DNA from: CAZVNZ01 sp964628515
GTDB taxonomy: Bacteria > Bacillota > Clostridia > Christensenellales > Christensenellaceae
Direction: 5' to 3'
Length of the DNA: 64,000 nucleotides
Assembly (NCBI GenBank): GCA_964628515.1
Contig: CAZVNZ010000003.1
Coordinates: forward strand, 73,626 to 137,625
Of this stretch, positions 43,710-53,251 are shown in pieces. Position 1 is the first letter of the stretch, and every line of letters starts with the position of its first letter. The position numbers were made by a program, and so were the translations under genes. The notes beneath the pieces were generated by a model. The model saw nothing but the letters and a program-made list of their open reading frames with translations, ran no database searches and was not told where the DNA came from.

Positions 43710-44624
43710 ATGGAATATATACTAAAAGCAAATGATTTGCACAAAAATTACAGCCGATTTAAAGCATTAAACGGTTTAGCCCTGAGCATCCCCAAAGGAG
43801 AAATTTATGGCTTTATAGGTAAAAACGGCGCAGGTAAAACTACGCTAATACGCATAATTTGCGGACTGCAACAAGCAACAATGGGCGAATTTACGTTGTA
43901 CGGCATAAAAAGTACAAGTAAAGAGATTGCACAGGCAAGAAGGCGAATGGGTGCGGTGGTGGAAACCCCCTCAATTTACTCGGATATGACAGCACAGGAA
44001 AATTTAAAACAGCAATACAGAATACTTGGCTTGCCCTCTTTTGACGGGCTTTTTGATATTCTTAAATTGGTGGGGCTTGCCGATACAGGCAAAAAGAAAG
44101 CCAAAAACTTTTCTCTTGGTATGCGCCAGAGGCTTGGAATTGCAATAGCATTAGTGGGAGACCCTGATTTTATGGTGTTAGACGAGCCAACAAACGGGCT
44201 TGACCCACAAGGCATAATTGAAATTAGAGAGCTTATTTTAAAGCTAAACAAAGAAAAGCAAATAACCGTGCTAATTTCCAGCCATATACTCGGAGAGCTT
44301 GCAAAATTTGCAACCTATTACGGTTTTATAGACGGTGGTCGAATTATAAAGGAAATGAGCGCAACCGACCTTGAAGGTGCATGCAGAAAATGCGTGCGTG
44401 CAGAGGTTAGCGATACCAAACCCCTAACACGTGTGCTTGATTCACTAAATATTGAGTACAAAATAATATCGGATAAAATTGCGGATATATACGGAAAAAT
44501 TAATGTATCTCAGCTAACCTTGGCACTTCATGAGGAAAACTGCGAAGTTTTTTCTATGCAGGACAAAGACGAAAGTTTGGAAAACTATTATGTTAATTTA
44601 GTGGGAGGTAGCAGTAATGAGTAA
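43710..44624 (+). CDS. ABC-2 type exporter ATPase (BcrA-like)
   Basis: The protein has 304 residues: Walker A IGKNGAGKTT, signature FSLGMRQRL, Walker B FMVLDEPTNGLDP, and switch His in ISSHIL. The C-terminal 80 residues form the extra domain common in bacitracin and lantibiotic-immunity exporters. AAAGGAGG precedes the ATG. It overlaps the permease gene by eight bases, so the two are translationally coupled. Probable role: moving a peptide or lipid-linked antibiotic out of the membrane. Confidence 0.9.
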   Translation: MEYILKANDLHKNYSRFKALNGLALSIPKGEIYGFIGKNGAGKTTLIRIICGLQQATMGEFTLYGIKSTSKEIAQARRRMGAVVETPSIYSDMTAQENLKQQYRILGLPSFDGLFDILKLVGLADTGKKKAKNFSLGMRQRLGIAIALVGDPDFMVLDEPTNGLDPQGIIEIRELILKLNKEKQITVLISSHILGELAKFATYYGFIDGGRIIKEMSATDLEGACRKCVRAEVSDTKPLTRVLDSLNIEYKIISDKIADIYGKINVSQLTLALHEENCEVFSMQDKDESLENYYVNLVGGSSNE

Positions 44625-45447
44625 ACTACTATCCGCTAATTTTTCCAGGCTGTTTAAATCCAAAGCTTTATGGATTTGTATGGCAGCAATGCTTGGCATA
44701 GCCATTTATTATATGATATTTTCAAACACTAACGTTATTTTGGGCATAACACAAGTACCCGACGGCATAGACAGATATTTCTTTATATTCGGTGTATTTA
44801 TCGGCATATTTGTAGGTGCATTTTGCAGTTTTTTTACAGGTGTGGAATACAGCGACGGCACACTTAGAAACAAAATTGTAGTAGGGCACACACGGGCAAA
44901 TATTTATCTTGCCAACCTAATTACAAACGTTACAGGCTCTCTTTTAATTATGATGATGTGGGTAGCGGGTGCAATGGTTGGTATTCCTGTACTTGGTTTG
45001 TGGGATATGGGCGTTTTGGGTTTGGTGACATACTTATTTATTGCAATACTGTTTGTGGTGACATTTTGTGCAATATTTACCTTTGTGAGCATGCTTACGC
45101 CTAATATGGCAGTATCGCTGATAATTTCTATTGGCTTGTTTTTACTGTTGTTTTTTATTGTAAGTTCTATATACAATAGATTAAGTGAATCGGAATTTTT
45201 GAGCGGTATGGTTATATCCAATGGGGCAACGGTATTTGAGGAAGGAGGTCCTAACCCAAGCTATGTAAAGGGAGAAATGCGAAGTGCGCTGGAGTTTGCT
45301 TTAGACTTACTGCCACAGGGGCAGGGTATGCTTATGACATTTATAGAAATTGCCAACCCTTTGCGTATGGCACTATGCTCCATAGGAATTACCATTGTAA
45401 CAACACTTGGGGGAATATTGCTGTTTAACAGAAAAAACTTAAAGTAA
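44617..45447 (+). CDS. ABC-2 type permease
   Basis: This 276-residue protein has six predicted hydrophobic segments and the ABC-2 layout: a cytoplasmic N-terminus, a large loop after TM1, and GVEYSDGTLRNKIVVGHTR between TM2 and TM3, which is typical of the family. It pairs with the ATPase whose gene it overlaps. The ligand cannot be told from sequence. Confidence 0.87.
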   Translation: MSKLLSANFSRLFKSKALWICMAAMLGIAIYYMIFSNTNVILGITQVPDGIDRYFFIFGVFIGIFVGAFCSFFTGVEYSDGTLRNKIVVGHTRANIYLANLITNVTGSLLIMMMWVAGAMVGIPVLGLWDMGVLGLVTYLFIAILFVVTFCAIFTFVSMLTPNMAVSLIISIGLFLLLFFIVSSIYNRLSESEFLSGMVISNGATVFEEGGPNPSYVKGEMRSALEFALDLLPQGQGMLMTFIEIANPLRMALCSIGITIVTTLGGILLFNRKNLK

Positions 45448-45459
45448 GGAGATATAGTT

Positions 45460-46338
45460 ATGTGGGTTTGGGTTATAGTTGGTTTTTTAGCATTGGCAGT
45501 TTTTGTCCTTTTAATTAAAATACATTTACTGCAAAAATCTGCAAAGGAGATAGAAATTGCCTTTGTAAACAGGCTTGAAACCCAAACCAACACATTAATA
45601 GATATTTCGTCGAGGGATAAACATATGCGTAAATTGGCAAATGTAATAAACGAGCAACTACGCAAGCTAAGAGAAAGCAGACATACTTTTTTGCAGGGAG
45701 ATGCAGAGCTTAAAAATGCGATAACAAATATATCCCACGATTTACGCACCCCCCTAACCGCAATTAGCGGATACTTAGATTTGTTGGAAAAAGAAGAAGA
45801 TACAGCCAACATAAGAAGGTATGTGGCAGTAATAAAAAACCGAACGCAAATGCTGACAGGACTTACGGAGGAGCTGTTTAACTACTCCGTTCTAATAACA
45901 TCACAAAAAGAAGAAAAACCAAAAACCGTAATAATAAACAATATTTTGGAAGAAAGCATAGTGGCTTGCTACACCGCCTTAAAAGAAAGGGGGATTGTGC
46001 CAAAAATTGAAATTACCACTCAAAAGGTAATCAGAAGCTTAGACGCCTCCGCACTTTCTCGAGTGTTTGCAAACCTCATAAGTAATGCCATAAAATACAG
46101 CGAGGGAGATTTAGCCATAACACTAACAAAGGAGGGCGAAATTAGCTTTTCCAACAAGGCGCAAGGGCTGGATAAGGTGCAAATAGGCAAGCTTTTTAAC
46201 CGCTTCTACACCTTACAGTCCGCAAAAAAAGGGGCAGGGCTTGGGCTTGCCATTTCAAAAACCTTGATGGAGAGGTTAGGCGGGGCTATTTGGGCGGAGT
46301 ACGAAAATAATAGGCTTAGTATTTGGGTTAGGGTGTAG
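45460..46338 (+). CDS. Membrane-anchored sensor histidine kinase
   Basis: This 292-residue protein has one N-terminal membrane helix (about 2-22), almost no extracellular part, a phospho-His in NISHDLRTPLTAISG, N box ANLISNAIKYS and a G2 box GAGLGLAIS. With no sensor domain it may sense through the adjacent transporter, as in BceS-type kinases. GGAG precedes the ATG. The stop is amber, and the next gene is on the opposite strand. It is the likely partner of the regulator at 42931. Confidence 0.88.
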   Translation: MWVWVIVGFLALAVFVLLIKIHLLQKSAKEIEIAFVNRLETQTNTLIDISSRDKHMRKLANVINEQLRKLRESRHTFLQGDAELKNAITNISHDLRTPLTAISGYLDLLEKEEDTANIRRYVAVIKNRTQMLTGLTEELFNYSVLITSQKEEKPKTVIINNILEESIVACYTALKERGIVPKIEITTQKVIRSLDASALSRVFANLISNAIKYSEGDLAITLTKEGEISFSNKAQGLDKVQIGKLFNRFYTLQSAKKGAGLGLAISKTLMERLGGAIWAEYENNRLSIWVRV

Positions 46339-46351
46339 GGGGTATGTAAAC

Positions 46352-48964
46352 TCACCCCGAAACTTTTTCAAAAACTCGCTCGTCTATATGCTCAAAAACA
46401 TAATTATCCGCAGACATTTCTATACTTATTAAGTTATTGCTGTAATTTTTTGCTATCTCATTTAGTTTTTTTAGCATATCATTTTTATTCATAGCTAAAA
46501 GGGTGTTTATATCCGTACTATCCCAAAAGCTCTGTATTGCATTTTTTACACCTAAAACCGCATCGTCTCTTTGTTTTACCGTAATCTTTTTTTCGTCCGG
46601 TATATGATAGGTGGCGGTGTAGAATAAATTGCAGAATGCACGGTTGCCATTTGTGTCATTTTCCGGTTCTTTGGTAAAATCTCCGGCAATTTCCGCATCC
46701 TGTCTTGGTATATCCATTCTGATACTTTGCACAAGCATGGCGTTTTCGTTAGCGGAGGCATTTATGGTTACATCTAAAAACTCCTTTTCTTCCGCAGTTA
46801 AGGGCATGGAATAACTGTTTGTGCCTATATCCCAATTAATATGCTCGCTTCTTTCGTAATCCTCGTTTGCCCAATTTAGTAAGGCTTGGTTAAAATCGTA
46901 TACGGACATTGCTTTGTAATTTTGAGTTTTGAGCTTTAATATAGATGTGTAATCATCTTTATTTTTGTTGGTGTAAATAAATTCCTCCTCCTCACTTACA
47001 CCCGCTCTCCTAATGCTGTTCCAATTTTCTTGCTCCTCTTTTGTAGCCTCTCGCAAGCCTGTAAGCTTGTTATCGATATATACGGTTACAATTTCGGGAA
47101 CAGCTTCGCTAAAGGTGGAATCTCCTATTGAGTTAGAAATCCATTCTCCCGTTATACTGTTAAAAATACCACGGATTTCTTTGCCGTGCAAATAAAGCTT
47201 TGCCTGTCCGCTGTACTCATTTATTTCATAAGTTACACCAAAGGGGAAGTAGGGGGTTAAGGAATCCTCCCATACTGCTGTAATTTCAGAAATAGCTTCT
47301 TTATCTAAAGCAGTTACAGGCTTATAATTGTAAGAAATCTCCGTTTTTAGTGCATCATTGCTCCATTTTTTGTGAAGGCTGTCTATTACTCCTTGAATTT
47401 CCTCTTTCATAGCATCCTCGTTTAGCAATTCGTCAATACTCTTAGTTTTCAGTATATTTTCAATACTATTAGCTATACCCTCTCTTGCCATAGTGTATTC
47501 TTTAACGGTGATTTTGCTTGTGTCTAAAATATCTAAGGAGTAGGTGTATTCGATTATTGCGTTTTCGGAAACATTAAAATCGCTTTCGGTGTACCCGGAA
47601 TAATCCATAGGCACACCATATTTACCCGTAAAAGGTATTAAAGTATAAAACACAAAATTAGCGTCAGGGTTGGTGTCCTTTAAATCATTTATGGTACCAA
47701 AGTTTTCAGTGTCAAAAATACCGTAAAACAAATTAATATCATTAGTATTTGTTAAAGAGTTTTTTACTGTATCATGAAACTGCGCCACAGTCATATCCTC
47801 GTAGCCATCAAACTTAAGCATTTTAATTAGCTTAAGGGTAGCTTCATCATATAAAGGGTTAAAGCTTGAGCTTTTATTGTAGTCTGTACCCTTATTTTTA
47901 GTGGTAGCTTGGGCGAATGCACTGTTTTTTACGTCTGTATTTTCCACTTCTGTTTTTGGGATGAATGCAGACTCAGTGTTATCCTTAGGCATTGCGGAGG
48001 TGGCAAAAGGCAGGGCAATAACTACAACAAGCACTACTGCAACTATAACTATAATAATGGATTTCTTTCTTGTTTTCATAATAGATGTTATCCTTTCTTT
48101 TACCGCATTTTTACTAAAATTATTGTATAAGGGGGGTAGGGTTATTTGCCTTTCCTTCATATTTATTAATGTGAGCGCATATGCTTTCTTTTCCTTTTCG
48201 CCTAAAGTGCGTATAAGGGTATCATCACAATTAAGCTCTATATCTCGGTTAGCCAAAATATACATTAGCCACACCAATGGGTTAAACCAATGTAAGCAAA
48301 GAGTTGCAACTAAAATTAGCTTTAATATGCCGTCAAAGCGTTTAATGTGAATAATTTCGTGGCTAAGCACGTAATTTAACTGCTCTTTATTTTCCCAGTC
48401 TATGTTTTTTGGCATTAAAATAACGGGGTTAAGCATTCCATAGGTGAGTGGGGTGGAAATAAAATCCGAAACTCTAATCTGCACTCTTCGCCTTATGTTT
48501 TGCTTTGCCAAAAAATCTGCTGCATATGGGTTTGTAACCGGCAAGGATTCTTTAAACCTCCTACGGCATCTTATATAAGAAATCATAAAAAACAAGGTGC
48601 ATGCAAGTAGGCCCACTATCCAAATTACAAAAAATGGAGATATTTCTGCGGATGCTTGGGGTTGCGGTATGCTTATATTTTGTGTGGAAAACTCTGTTGC
48701 GGAAGGCAACATAGGCAACGGCACATTTTGAGGTGCTTGGGGATTATTGTAGACTGCATTATTTAACGCAGGCGCATACTCGTTAATTGCAGAATACACG
48801 CTAATAGGAGAGGGTAGGGATATGGGTATCAGCAACCTGAAAAGTGCTACCGCCCACAGCACTATAAATGTTTTTTTAGGCAAACGGTTTAGAGTGAATG
48901 CTCTAAAAAATACTATTATAAGAATTAAAACTGCTCCGTAAATGCTCATTTGTAAAATATTCAT
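46352..48964 (-). CDS. BlaR1/MecR1-like M56 membrane metallopeptidase with duplicated sensor domain
   Basis: This 870-residue protein has N-terminal membrane helices and a cytoplasmic zinc protease domain (HEIIHIKRFDG, with the CDDTLIR segment after). A further helix is near residue 300. The 500-residue extracellular part does not look like a penicillin-binding sensor. It contains two related units beginning near FNPLYDEATLKLIKMLKFDG and TSILKLKTQNYKAMSVYDFN, so it is duplicated. The family cleaves a BlaI-type repressor when its sensor is engaged. The repressor gene lies directly upstream in the same operon. The signal is unknown. Confidence 0.85.
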   Translation of the reverse strand: MNILQMSIYGAVLILIIVFFRAFTLNRLPKKTFIVLWAVALFRLLIPISLPSPISVYSAINEYAPALNNAVYNNPQAPQNVPLPMLPSATEFSTQNISIPQPQASAEISPFFVIWIVGLLACTLFFMISYIRCRRRFKESLPVTNPYAADFLAKQNIRRRVQIRVSDFISTPLTYGMLNPVILMPKNIDWENKEQLNYVLSHEIIHIKRFDGILKLILVATLCLHWFNPLVWLMYILANRDIELNCDDTLIRTLGEKEKKAYALTLINMKERQITLPPLYNNFSKNAVKERITSIMKTRKKSIIIVIVAVVLVVVIALPFATSAMPKDNTESAFIPKTEVENTDVKNSAFAQATTKNKGTDYNKSSSFNPLYDEATLKLIKMLKFDGYEDMTVAQFHDTVKNSLTNTNDINLFYGIFDTENFGTINDLKDTNPDANFVFYTLIPFTGKYGVPMDYSGYTESDFNVSENAIIEYTYSLDILDTSKITVKEYTMAREGIANSIENILKTKSIDELLNEDAMKEEIQGVIDSLHKKWSNDALKTEISYNYKPVTALDKEAISEITAVWEDSLTPYFPFGVTYEINEYSGQAKLYLHGKEIRGIFNSITGEWISNSIGDSTFSEAVPEIVTVYIDNKLTGLREATKEEQENWNSIRRAGVSEEEEFIYTNKNKDDYTSILKLKTQNYKAMSVYDFNQALLNWANEDYERSEHINWDIGTNSYSMPLTAEEKEFLDVTINASANENAMLVQSIRMDIPRQDAEIAGDFTKEPENDTNGNRAFCNLFYTATYHIPDEKKITVKQRDDAVLGVKNAIQSFWDSTDINTLLAMNKNDMLKKLNEIAKNYSNNLISIEMSADNYVFEHIDERVFEKVSG

Positions 48965-49000
48965 ACTTTTATCCTCGTAGTTTTTTTAGAATAATTGCCG

Positions 49001-49360
49001 TTAGTCCAAATTACCCACAATTTCTTTTAATTCTTTTATTTGCTCTTGGGATAATTTTTTTCTGCTTACAAGAGATGCAAAGAGTTTATCCGCAGAGCCG
49101 TCAAAAATTTTGTTTATAAGCTCCTCCGTTTCCTGTGCTTGCACCTTTTCTTTGGGTATTAGCGGGGTACACATAAAATTAGGCTCGCTACGCTTTATTG
49201 CCCCTTTATTTATACACCGCTTTATTAAAGTATATGTTGTATTAACATTCCAACCTGTTTCTTCTTTGAGAACGCTTGCTATGTACTTTGCGCTTTTATC
49301 TCCCTGTTGCCACAACACATCCATTACTTTTATTTCCGAATCAAAAAGTTTTATATTCAT
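49001..49360 (-). CDS. BlaI/MecI-family repressor
   Basis: This 119-residue winged-helix protein (LFDSEIKVMDVLWQQG, TGWNVNTTYTLIKRCINKGAI) has a C-terminal dimerisation helix region. It is of normal BlaI length. It binds TACTAC-N4-GTAGTA dyads, two of which overlap its promoter. The membrane peptidase gene follows 36 bases downstream. AGGAG lies before the ATG. No beta-lactamase gene is in the window, so the target is the operon itself and perhaps genes elsewhere. Confidence 0.92.
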   Translation of the reverse strand: MNIKLFDSEIKVMDVLWQQGDKSAKYIASVLKEETGWNVNTTYTLIKRCINKGAIKRSEPNFMCTPLIPKEKVQAQETEELINKIFDGSADKLFASLVSRKKLSQEQIKELKEIVGNLD

Positions 49361-49403
49361 GGTTTTCTCCTATATTAGTTTGTATTTGTCTTAGCTTACA
49401 TTA

Positions 49404-49448
49404 ATACTACCACAGTAGTAAAGAGTTGTCAATACTACTGTGGTAGTA
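49404..49448 (-). promoter_or_regulatory. BlaI-type promoter with two operators
   Basis: On the minus strand TTGACA (49427-49432), 17 bases, TAGTAT (49404-49409). Operator 1 TACTAC-CACA-GTAGTA (49405-49420) covers the -10 and operator 2 TACTAC-TGTG-GTAGTA (49433-49448) abuts the -35. They are 28 bases apart centre to centre. Confidence 0.85.
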
Positions 49449-49467
49449 TTAATATAAAACACAAAAA

Positions 49468-49494
49468 AAAGACGAGGTGCAAAACCTCGTCTTT
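49468..49494 (-). terminator. Terminator of the PepSY lipoprotein gene
   Basis: A perfect 11-bp stem AAAGACGAGGT (49468-49478) and ACCTCGTCTTT (49484-49494) with a 5-base loop, followed on the minus strand by a T-run. Confidence 0.85.
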
Positions 49495-49510
49495 CTTAAC
49501 CCCCCTAAAA

Positions 49511-50215
49511 TCAGTCGTCAAGCCCATTTTGCATTTTAAAATTTTTGTATTCCATTTTATTCATAACATTGCCGTTGTAAGCATCTACATATATATCTTG
49601 CTCTATATTATCTTTTGTGAAGATGTCAAACTGCCAGAAGAAATACCCTCTTTCTTCGTCGTACTCTATTTCCGTTATGGTGCAACCGGGATATTTAGCC
49701 ATAACCGCCTTTTGCGCTTGCTCTTGGGTTACTGTGGGTGTGCCTGTGTTTGCGGGTTTTGCAGCCAAATCTTGCCTTGATATTACCACTCCTGTTGTTG
49801 CATCCACATAAATATCGTGGTCTTCGTTAAATTTATCGAAAATTTCTACTTCCCAATAAAGCACTCCGCCTTCCACATCAAGCTCCGCTCTGCCCATTTT
49901 GTAATCGGGGTAGGCAGCTTGCACCGCTTTTATGGCATCGTCCATTGTAATTTTAGCTTCCCTTCCTGCCATGCCTTCAACAGGTACAGGGGAGAAGGAG
50001 GCATCTGCCGTTGCCACAGGTGGCGGTGTTGCCTCGGGCGTTGCCACCGGTGTTGCTTCGGGAGTTGCCACAGGCGCCTCAGGGGTTGCAACGGGTGTTG
50101 CCACAGGTTGCTCGGCAGGTGGCTGTACCGCAGGTGCGGCGGCAGGGGCACAAGCCGATACCGCTACTACCGATACGCATAGTATTGCTACTAAAAATAT
50201 TAGCTTTCTTTTCAT
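49511..50215 (-). CDS. PepSY-domain lipoprotein
   Basis: This 234-residue protein has a lipoprotein signal with lipobox VSAC, then a low-complexity linker of Val-Ala-Thr-Pro-Glu repeats (about 30-85). Two PepSY domains follow, each with a Tyr-Trp-rich strand (GGVLYWEVEIFD and RGYFFWQFDIFT) and a D-x-Y-V-D-A end. PepSY domains are thought to inhibit or regulate extracellular proteases or bind small ligands. The ATG at 50215 has GGAGG upstream. It lies next to the BlaR1/BlaI pair but has its own terminator. Confidence 0.88.
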   Translation of the reverse strand: MKRKLIFLVAILCVSVVAVSACAPAAAPAVQPPAEQPVATPVATPEAPVATPEATPVATPEATPPPVATADASFSPVPVEGMAGREAKITMDDAIKAVQAAYPDYKMGRAELDVEGGVLYWEVEIFDKFNEDHDIYVDATTGVVISRQDLAAKPANTGTPTVTQEQAQKAVMAKYPGCTITEIEYDEERGYFFWQFDIFTKDNIEQDIYVDAYNGNVMNKMEYKNFKMQNGLDD

Positions 50216-50269
50216 AATTAAATCCTCCAAGTAATTATTTTATTTATTGCCATAGCTTTATTATACACC

Positions 50270-50318
50270 CCCAAGTGCAACAAGTATGCAACAAAAGTGC
50301 AATAAAAGTGCAATTTTT
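50270..50318. repeat. Short AAGTGCAA-type repeats
   Basis: Four imperfect copies of AAGTGCAA/AAGTATGCAAC occur about every 12-13 bases in the space upstream of the PepSY gene. They could be protein-binding sites; they are too short to name. Confidence 0.4.
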
Positions 50319-50328
50319 GTATAATAAA

Positions 50329-50354
50329 AGGGGCTGTTTTTTTATACAACCCCT
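50329..50354 (-). terminator. Terminator of the Ca2+-ATPase gene
   Basis: Arms 50329-50337 and 50346-50354 (AGGGG/CCCCT core, 9 bp with one G-U) with a TTTTATT tail on the minus strand. Confidence 0.75.
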
Positions 50355-50390
50355 ATGTATTAAGTTAAAATACCTTTGTTATGCGGTTTT

Positions 50391-53033
50391 TTACGCAGTT
50401 TTTTTAGACATTATTGCCTTTCTTATAATATCCACCGGAATAATTGTTATTGCCATTAGCAGTACAACTACCCACTCGCTACCCGTTAATCCGTAGCTGC
50501 TGAAAATATCGCCGCCAAAGTATGTCATTACTATTTGAATACCTAAAATCAAAAATATTATTTTTAAGAAGTTGGCATTGCCTCTAATATTGTCAAAGAT
50601 GTTAATTTTATCCGTCCGTGCATTAAAGGCGTTAAACATTGCGGAGAATATAAAGAAGGTAAAGTACCCTGTATAAAGGTTAATTTGCACTTCCATTCCC
50701 CCTCGAAATGCGTTTGCAACAGGGGATAGCAAAAATACCAAAGACATGGAAAACAACCACAAACTGTCCGTAAAAATTGCTCCCCACATATGCTTGCTTA
50801 CAATAGCCTCGCTACGCTTTTTGGGTTTTTCCTTCATATAGCGTTTTAGCGCCGCCTCTCCTCCAAAAGCAATGGCGGCAAGGGTATCCATAACCAAATT
50901 TACCCATAATATTTGGGTGATGGAAAGTGGCTCCGCAATATTAAGGAGGGGAGATATTAAGGTTATTAGCACCGCAGAAACGTTAATGGTAAGCTGAAAG
51001 ATAATAAACTTTCGTATGCTGTTGTAAATGGTTCTGCCGTATAGTATCGCTCTGTCTATGGAGCTGAAATTATCGTCCATAATAACAATTTCGCTTGCTT
51101 CCTTTGCAACCTCCGTGCCTCCGCCCATAGCAAAGCCTACATCCGCCTGTTTTAGCGCCGGAGAGTCGTTTACGCCGTCTCCCGTCATGCCCACAACTAA
51201 ATTAAGCTCCTGTGCAAGACGCACAAGACGGCTTTTATCCGAGGGCAACGCACGTGCAATTACTCGAAAATCCTTTAGCTTGGCTTTAATTTCCTCATCG
51301 CTTAGTGCGGATAGCTCTTCGGAGGTCAGCACAATGTCGCTGTCTTTTTGTAGCAGTTTAGCCTCGGTTGCAATGGCAACGGCGGTTTCCTTGCGGTCTC
51401 CCGTTATCATAACTACTTGCACCCCTGCCCCTATAACCTCGTTTATTGCGGTGATGGATTCTTTGCGCACATCATCTCTTATGCCTACAATACCAACTAA
51501 AGTAAGGTTTTCCGGTACAAAGTTATCCTCGTCTAAATCCTCATGGCTAACGGCAAGGGCAAGCACTCTTATTGCACGTTTGGCGAGTGCGTCCATTTTA
51601 GCGTTAAGCCCTGCGTGGTCTGTAAAGGGTAGGCGCTCTCCCTCTTTATTAAAATAGTGCGTACACCCCACAATAAGCTTTTCGGGTGCTCCCTTAACTA
51701 AGGTATGCGAATAATCTCCCTGTACTTGCGTTGCGGAAAACTTGTTTGTGCTGTTAAAAGGTATACTGCTAACGGTGGTTACATCGTGTATAACGTCCGC
51801 TTCTGCAATAAAGCCAAGCATCGCTCTGTCTGTTGCGTTTCCGCCGATTACCTTTTTACTGTCTCCGCTTATTACCGCTTGGGTGTTGTGCATTATGCTT
51901 AAATGCAGTAGCTTGTTAAGCTCTCCTTGCACCTCATCGTAAGAGGAATGCTCCTTGCCCTCGCCGTCTATAAAGGTTACAACCTCTAAAAGCCCTTTTG
52001 TGATAGTGCCCGTTTTATCGCTAAACAATATGTTTAAACTGCCTGCCGTTTCAATACCCGTAATTTTACGCACAAGCACGTTGTCTTTAAGCATTTTACG
52101 CATATTTAGCGCAGATACTATGGCTATCATCAAAGGAAGCCCTTCGGGTACTGCCATTACAATAATTACCACCGCAAGTATTATTGCATGGACAACATCA
52201 CCCATAATATTTGTAATGTCCGAACAATACAGGGCAATTTGCGCCATATCAAAGTTATTGCTAACCACAATTTGTTGAAACAAAAGTATTATTGCAATGG
52301 CAACACCACCAATGTAGCCAAAACGGCTAATGCCCTTGGCAAGCCCTTTCAGCTTAACTTTAAGGGGAGAATCCCGCTCGTCGTTTAGCTGTAATTCCTT
52401 TGCAATTTGCCCGTATACAGATTTATCCCCAACCGTCATAACACGCATAACGCTGTTGCCCGAGCATACCACAGAGCCACGAAACACTTTATGGTCGTCA
52501 AGGAAATCCATACTGCCTTCCCCCTCTGTGTAGGTGTCTGTGGCGGTCTTTTTTACCTCTACCGCCTCGCCGTTTAGCACAGATTGGTCTACCTTAATAC
52601 TGCCGTCAATTATTACGCCGTCTGCCGGTATTTTGTCTCCCGTTTGCAGTAAAATACAGTCTCCCACTACAATATCGTCTATAAAAACCTCTGTAATTTC
52701 GCCGTTTCTGTAAATTTTGCAAACAATTTTAGATGCTTCTTCTTGAAGCTTTTGAAATGCGCTTTCGTTTTTATACTCGGAAAAAGTGGAAACTAAGGTT
52801 GCTATTGCCACCGCCGCCGCTATACCAATTACTTCGTACCAGTGCGCCTGACCCATAATTGCAAATATTACGTTTATTGCAAGGGCTACGCACAGTATTT
52901 TGATTAGCGGATCTCCAAGATTACTCTTAAGCTTATCTAAAAAAGACTCGCTTTTTTGCTCGCTTAGCTTGTTATCTCCGTATTTTTCTTTGGAAAGTCG
53001 TATTTCTTCGTTGTTTAAGCCGTTAATTTTCAT
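50391..53033 (-). CDS. Calcium-translocating P-type ATPase (PMCA-like)
   Basis: This 880-residue P-type ATPase has phosphorylation motif DKTGTITKG, actuator loop LNGEAVEV in place of the usual TGES form, ion-site PEGLPL in TM4, KGAPEK in the nucleotide domain, TGDRKETA and GDGVNDSPALK. Ten hydrophobic segments are expected. It exports Ca2+ from the cytoplasm (possibly with Mn2+). GGAGAAG lies before the ATG at 53033. It is a single-gene unit with a terminator after it. Confidence 0.92.
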   Translation of the reverse strand: MKINGLNNEEIRLSKEKYGDNKLSEQKSESFLDKLKSNLGDPLIKILCVALAINVIFAIMGQAHWYEVIGIAAAVAIATLVSTFSEYKNESAFQKLQEEASKIVCKIYRNGEITEVFIDDIVVGDCILLQTGDKIPADGVIIDGSIKVDQSVLNGEAVEVKKTATDTYTEGEGSMDFLDDHKVFRGSVVCSGNSVMRVMTVGDKSVYGQIAKELQLNDERDSPLKVKLKGLAKGISRFGYIGGVAIAIILLFQQIVVSNNFDMAQIALYCSDITNIMGDVVHAIILAVVIIVMAVPEGLPLMIAIVSALNMRKMLKDNVLVRKITGIETAGSLNILFSDKTGTITKGLLEVVTFIDGEGKEHSSYDEVQGELNKLLHLSIMHNTQAVISGDSKKVIGGNATDRAMLGFIAEADVIHDVTTVSSIPFNSTNKFSATQVQGDYSHTLVKGAPEKLIVGCTHYFNKEGERLPFTDHAGLNAKMDALAKRAIRVLALAVSHEDLDEDNFVPENLTLVGIVGIRDDVRKESITAINEVIGAGVQVVMITGDRKETAVAIATEAKLLQKDSDIVLTSEELSALSDEEIKAKLKDFRVIARALPSDKSRLVRLAQELNLVVGMTGDGVNDSPALKQADVGFAMGGGTEVAKEASEIVIMDDNFSSIDRAILYGRTIYNSIRKFIIFQLTINVSAVLITLISPLLNIAEPLSITQILWVNLVMDTLAAIAFGGEAALKRYMKEKPKKRSEAIVSKHMWGAIFTDSLWLFSMSLVFLLSPVANAFRGGMEVQINLYTGYFTFFIFSAMFNAFNARTDKINIFDNIRGNANFLKIIFLILGIQIVMTYFGGDIFSSYGLTGSEWVVVLLMAITIIPVDIIRKAIMSKKTA

Positions 53034-53251
53034 TAAGTCACTTCTCCGTTCATACCTTATTTTGTCCTCCGTTCATTGTTTTTTGCTCCTTTCTTTTTTA
53101 TAATTATGAGTTCCGTTCATAATTTATTAATATATTTTTAATATTTACGTAGCACAATTTAACTTAAATATTGTTGTAATTACGTAAATTTCTGTTATAA
53201 TTATGTAGTGTTTATTTTATCACATTATATTTACGAATGAAAGGTATTAAG

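Noticed and set aside
51028..51657. 209-residue plus-strand frame opposite the Ca2+-ATPase
   Set aside because: It is an antisense shadow of conserved P-type ATPase motifs.
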